From NCBI GenBank assembly GCA_034509495.1, contig CM067507.1:16172950-16236949 (forward strand): DNA of 64,000 bases, given 5' to 3'. This DNA comes from Acestrorhynchus altus (taxonomy: Eukaryota; Chordata; Actinopteri; Characiformes; Acestrorhynchidae). Of this stretch, positions 47,644 through 53,600 are shown in pieces. Made by a program: the position numbers and the translations under genes. A model generated the notes under the pieces. The model searched no databases and had not been told where the DNA came from. It saw only the letters and a program-made list of their open reading frames with translations. How positions within the stretch are numbered: the first letter of the stretch is position 1; each line of letters opens with the position of its first letter.

Positions 47644-50600
47644 GGTGGTGGTGGTGGTGGTGGTGGTAGATGTACTGTATTAGTGGTGGTAGTATAAACA
47701 GTGTTGTGCATAGAGAAGCCTGTGTGTACATTTTGGTTGTTTCTGTCTCCCTAGGACACCATCACCTGGACTTGGCAAGGCCCTGGAGCGTGAGTACTGA
47801 CTACTAAAACCTGCCTTAAACTTCTGAAGAGATACTTAATTTCTTAATATTAAACTACTGAACACACTTATTGCCAGTAAGCCACAGCTTAAACCTCGGA
47901 TAGGAGCATTAACTGCTACTAGGTTTCTAAGTTTCTGACTTTATAATAATGTAATCATTGTTTTTCAACTTGTTGCATTGTAAAAACTCACCACAGTTCC
48001 ATTTGGGAATGCAGTTTGGTTATTTTGTGCTGAGAATGAGTACATGCTTGGTAAATGAGTAAATGCTTATCACTTATTGTCTACATTATTTCACCACACC
48101 CACTTTCAAGAATTCTTTTATATAGAAATAAGTAGAACAGTGTGTCAGTGGGTCTGTTGATATTGATTATAAGTACAGAGATAATAAATCTTCAGAATGA
48201 GAAGTATAATATGCTCAGAGAGAGTCTCACAATAATTGGAAAAAAGAGGATTATGCATGAACATCAGTGTGACAAACACAACTCAAAAAAATCAGTGTTG
48301 TCTCTTGGCGTATAGCTTGTATCCACTGCCTTCCAAAGATGAGGACCTTCTGAACTTTCTTACCCAAAGAAATGGCTCAGTTTTTCAAGCTCAGGAGAAG
48401 TGGCCACAATGAGTAACTCTAGAGCTGGGTAGAACATGGCTAACTTGCTAACTTATATTGTTTTATTAATTTCTTTTTACTGTTTTTAGTTTTATATTGG
48501 GACCAGACATGGTTTCTTCATGTAAATTTGACATCTCCTTAGAGATGTTTTCAGCTGGTCTTTGTGTCACATTTTCTGACCTCTTGCAGACCATTGGCCC
48601 AGCCCAACACAATTGAATTTTGGTGATTATGGCATCTATACTCTTGCAGCGACACCTAGTAAGCACTTCAGAAGGAGGCACAGGATTGCGCCATGAAATC
48701 CCCAAAATTTGCTGCAAGCAGCTTGTTTGAAAGTTCTGCAATAACCTTATAACCAACAACTTTATCGACAGCAACATTGATGTGAGGATGATGTTTGTTT
48801 TGAACGACTTTTCATCCGAGTTTGCCAAAGGTTGCAGAGGCTTGGTCTGGTTGTTAATTTCCTGGTTGATGAAACTGTTGCAAGTGGTTGATGATCTTTG
48901 GTGAAAACTGGCATAAACATTGTGGGGTTGGACCTCAATTGGCATAAGCAACTCAGTCTTAGTGATGTTACCTGACAACCCCAGCCTGCTATAGGTCTTC
49001 ACAGCAGCAGAAAGAATGGTTTGCAAGTCTTTTGCTGTATGAGCCCCAAGTGTACAGTCTGCCGAGATCTTGGTGATGGCCTGGAATCTTCAAATATGAA
49101 AAAGATTTCCATCTAGCCTAAAGTCTACAGTAATCCCACTACTGTTTTCCAGCTCATTGCGAAGAAGCTCATTGACTCACATGAGGATAAAATTAAAGCA
49201 CCAGTGCCAAGACGCACCCTTGAAATGGTGCCACAAATTTTTCTGGGCAGCCAATTTTTGTTAAAATATCCCAGAGTAGCTCCCAGTTCACAGTACCGAA
49301 GGATTTGGAAAAATCAACAAAGGCTATGTGAAGGTCCTGATGTTATTCGCTGCATTTTTTTTTTCATCTAATTGTGAAAATCATGCCTACAGCATTCCAG
49401 TTTCTTTCTTCTTTCTGAAACCACACTGTGTATCAACAGACCTACTGTTAGATTGTCCACCAGCCTACACAACTTAAACTTTGCCAGAACCTTGCCAGCA
49501 ACAATGAACAGTGATATACCACAACTGTTGCCACACATGGCTCTGTCACCCTTATTTTGGTACAGAGTAACAATACTGGCATCCCTCCATTGTTGAGGGG
49601 CAGTCTCCTTTTCCCAGACCTTTAAGATGAATTGGTGGATCATCCTGGTACACAAGTAGCCACCTTGTTTGAGGAGCTCTGCTTAGACGCAATCACTGCC
49701 AGTGGCTGATAACTCCCTTTGAAAAGTTGAAGGATGGTCAAGAGTTTGAATGGGTGGCTGATTAGGCAGCTCATTCAGGATGGAACGGTCAGTGTGTGAG
49801 GTTTGGTTATGGAGGGGTTCAAAGTGTTCAGCCCACCTTGCCCAGATCTTTTCTTGATCTTTCATCTGCTGCTTGGTCAGGTGTAATGGAGCAGTTCCTA
49901 TTCGTCCACATATGCTTGGATTTTTTGAAGTGTGTTTATCCACCATGTAAAGTTAACAAGGATGCTTGTATCTTCTTGCCCACGGGTTGCCACTGCTGCA
50001 ACCAGCAGGGGCTTGATTGTGTCAGAGCTCTCAAAGGTTTGTTTTGCTGAAAAGCATTATTACATCATGATTAATCTAGTTTGTGACACTATGATGATAT
50101 TTTGTTTACTCACAAACAAAGATACGTTTCAAAGATATATTTTACAGTTTGTGATTCCTAGGAGGTTTGTAATCCTTGTTCCAAGCCTGAAATAGTTCTG
50201 CTGCTTTCAGATCATATTAGAAATTGGAAATTCAGGTTTTCTGATGAACCCAACTCACCCAGAGTTTCTTGTTGTCTTGTAGTGACTTGACCGCAACACA
50301 CCAACACCACAGTCTAAAATCTTTTAACGGGTTACTCTCCTCTACACACAAGCTCCGTGCTCATAAGTAGAAACTTGAAGGCAGCATTGGTTTTACTGGT
50401 TTATTGAGGAGACTAATAATCTACTTCCAGAAATAAAATGTGTGTCTTTTAATGATGTCCTTGACTACAGTCAGACTAATGTTTTCCAGGTTCAAGATAC
50501 TGTGGCTTACTCTGTGCCAGCTTCACAACGAATTTGAAATTGAGGTGAGTACTCACTGTAATGGGTTTTAGAACATGGTGTTTCTGTCTCTTAGAAACAC

Positions 50601-53600
50601 CTAACAAATGATTTCAATACTGCATCAAAGATCAAGTTACATTTTCAAGTCTGTTATATAAACCTCGATGGTCCCCTCAGGATAGTTGACCATCTGAATG
50701 AAGCTCACTGGGCTAAAACCTAGTCATGGGGTTGTGTGTATGAGTATATTTATTAATATATGAACATTTGCTAAATTACCAACACTAATAAATAAATATC
50801 CTTATTAATGTGTGTATTGCTAAATTTCATTAAATTATTAAAAACTTTGTTACCTTCACCACCTTATAGAACACGTAAACTTTAGGCTGTGGCTAGTCGG
50901 CTGTGGTGGAAAGCAATTTGGCCAGAGGTTGGTGTAGATGCAGGAATATGTTGTTCAGTAGTGGTGATGAGAAAACCAGAGGTACAAAAAACAAAACAGA
51001 ACTCTGATGTGAAATCTACAAGTTACTGCAAGTTACTGATCTTGCTTCACATTTCAGACTCTATGCTGAGTGCAGGGAAAATCAGCTCTGCAGCCATTGT
51101 ATGACTACGTATGTACGGTCTAGGATGTCCGACCTGGAAATTCCAGTTGTTAAAACGAATGGCTGGTCTTTTACTGCCTTTATTGTTTATATTGAGAGTT
51201 ATTTTCTAACTAAAATAAATAAAAATAAATGTTATCTTTAAGTATGTTTGGAAAATTAGGCAGTATTTGTACGGGTAAGTCAATAACTAGCTGTTTGTTT
51301 TTAGCTTTAACTAGCAGGCCCACCTAATGACGGTGGTTTACTCCCACGGTGCTGCTCATTCCTGGCTCTTCATAGGTTCTCAAAATATAAAGCCAGATGT
51401 GTATCTTGAAGAAATATCTCACTGAATGTTAAGTTTGCTTTCTCAAAATTTGTCAAAAAGTGGCCACTCAATCCTTTTTACTTTGGCTAGGCTGTAGATC
51501 CAACAGAGACGATGAGCTATGGCTCCATGCCTGTGGTGAACATCATCACACACTGATGTAGCCTATTGTGTACTGCTCTTTTTGCTCGTCTTGAAGGCAG
51601 TGGTAGCGGCCTCTAACACGTCAGTCAGTGACAGCTGGTATAAATAACGTATATTGAAATATCAGGAAAAATGATCACTGTTAAAATACAGTGTGAAAAT
51701 TGTTATTGAATTATTGTCCAGGCCTACCACCAGAACCCTATTCCTCAGCAGCTCACTAACTAGGAACTGTTTTGCTTTCAGTTCCTCCCCATCTACACCC
51801 CCAGTGAAGAGGAGAAGAGGAACCCACCTCTCTTTGCTCATAACGTGCGCCACCTCATGGCCAAGTAAGACCTCTAAATCCCACTGCTGCTGTGTGCACG
51901 TTTTTCAGTGATCATACTTGTTTCTTACTAAAATAGTGCACAATGTATTCATAAGAAGATGCCACCCATTGTCTTTACTGAGTATTTCAATGTGGTGTTT
52001 TGTTCTTTAGCACTTATGTGACTTTACTTGGGGGGAATGTTCAGCTGGGAACGTTTATAAGCCTATTTACACTTACTTTACTTCAGAATCAAACATGCTT
52101 CTTTTATGGAGGGCTCATGGAAAAAGCTTGGTCTGGTTTTGTTGGGTGGTTGACGCCACAGCAGTCCAGACTAAACACATGCCAGAGGGTAGTTGTTAAC
52201 ACTGAAAAAACACATTGTTATTGTGATGTTGATGTTGCTGTTCTCATCCTCATCCTCATTATTTCCTGTGTGGAAATTGCCAGCAACACCAAATTCTCCT
52301 TGAAGTTGATTTCTCATTTGACCACCAAGCAGCTTTACTGCTAGTGAACTGGGACTGGGTAAAGTTTAGGGGTTTTGGAACGGGCTGTGTTTCCATTATG
52401 CTATATCTACTTTGGAAAAATGACAACACTGTTCTTAATTATTTTCAGTGATAATTTCTCACTTGTTGACACGAGTCTCAAATCTGTGTTCCAAATTTTA
52501 TTCAGCACTTTGTGGGTGTTTGATTTTTTTTTTTTTTTTTTTTGTTATGTTTTTTTTTTTTTTTTTTTTTTTTTAGAGGAGTTTTGAGATTTTAAAGCTT
52601 ATTCTGCAAGTATACAAAATGATAAACCCATCTAGAATGAAAACCAAGCTGAAAATGCCGACATTTTTAAATGAAAGTAATTGAATTTTGTACATAACTT
52701 CATAATTTTGAGATTGCATTTTATTTTTTTTATGCCAAATGACTGAGTTTCTATGTAGAGAAAGGTATAGTCAATATAGGCAATAGGTATATTTTTTTTT
52801 TGTGTGAGTGAGATTAGAGAAGGGAAGCTGTAAATGAGATGAATGCTTTAGACTGACCCCTGTGTAAGGCTGCTAAGAAGACTCAAAACACTGAAGTACG
52901 TAGCTCATGTTTCGTGTTTGTGTGTCCACTCAGGGCCTTGGAAGTCCCTGTGACAGATTACTCTTTTGAGGACTGTCAGTTGGCAATGGCAGAAGGCCAG
53001 TTCAGGCTGCCTGTGGATACATGTCTGCTGGAGTTTGCAAAACTTGTACGGAGACTGGGGTGAGTCATTATCAGTAGTGGTGTAAAAATGCAGCAGTACA
53101 TTGTAATGGATTCGTCTGAAGCTGGTGACCATAATTTTGTTGTGGTCTCTCATAATACATTAGAATTGATTATTCTAATAATAATGTGTTCTATTACATG
53201 TGGTTTATATATTACTGTCAGTAAAATCCCCAAGAGGTCAGAAAGTAACTCATTTGACAGTTATGATTGATCACACGTAAATCAATTGTAAATTGTAGCA
53301 AGGCAGGACGGCAGGTGAACCTTGTCAGGAGTTTGTCACACAAGCAGAGAGAGATAGAGAGATAGAGATATAGAGAGAGAATATGCCAGAAATGGAGATA
53401 CAAGATGTTTGCCTGACATTTTGTCTTTTAAATAATGCTTTGTTTAAGTTATTTATTTATTTTTCTTAACCAGGCTAAAGCGCGAGAGCTCTGAGAAACT
53501 TCTGAAAGAGTATGGTAAAAGGGCGTGTAAACTGCAGGGTCAGAAGCAGTCCTTGGAGGACTTTTCTCAATTTCTTGACCTGCCAATGTCTGATGTGCTT

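Noticed and set aside
47499..47711. Minus-strand ORF with poly-P, poly-L and poly-I runs
   Set aside because: Translation of the compound GGT/AGT/ATT microsatellite.
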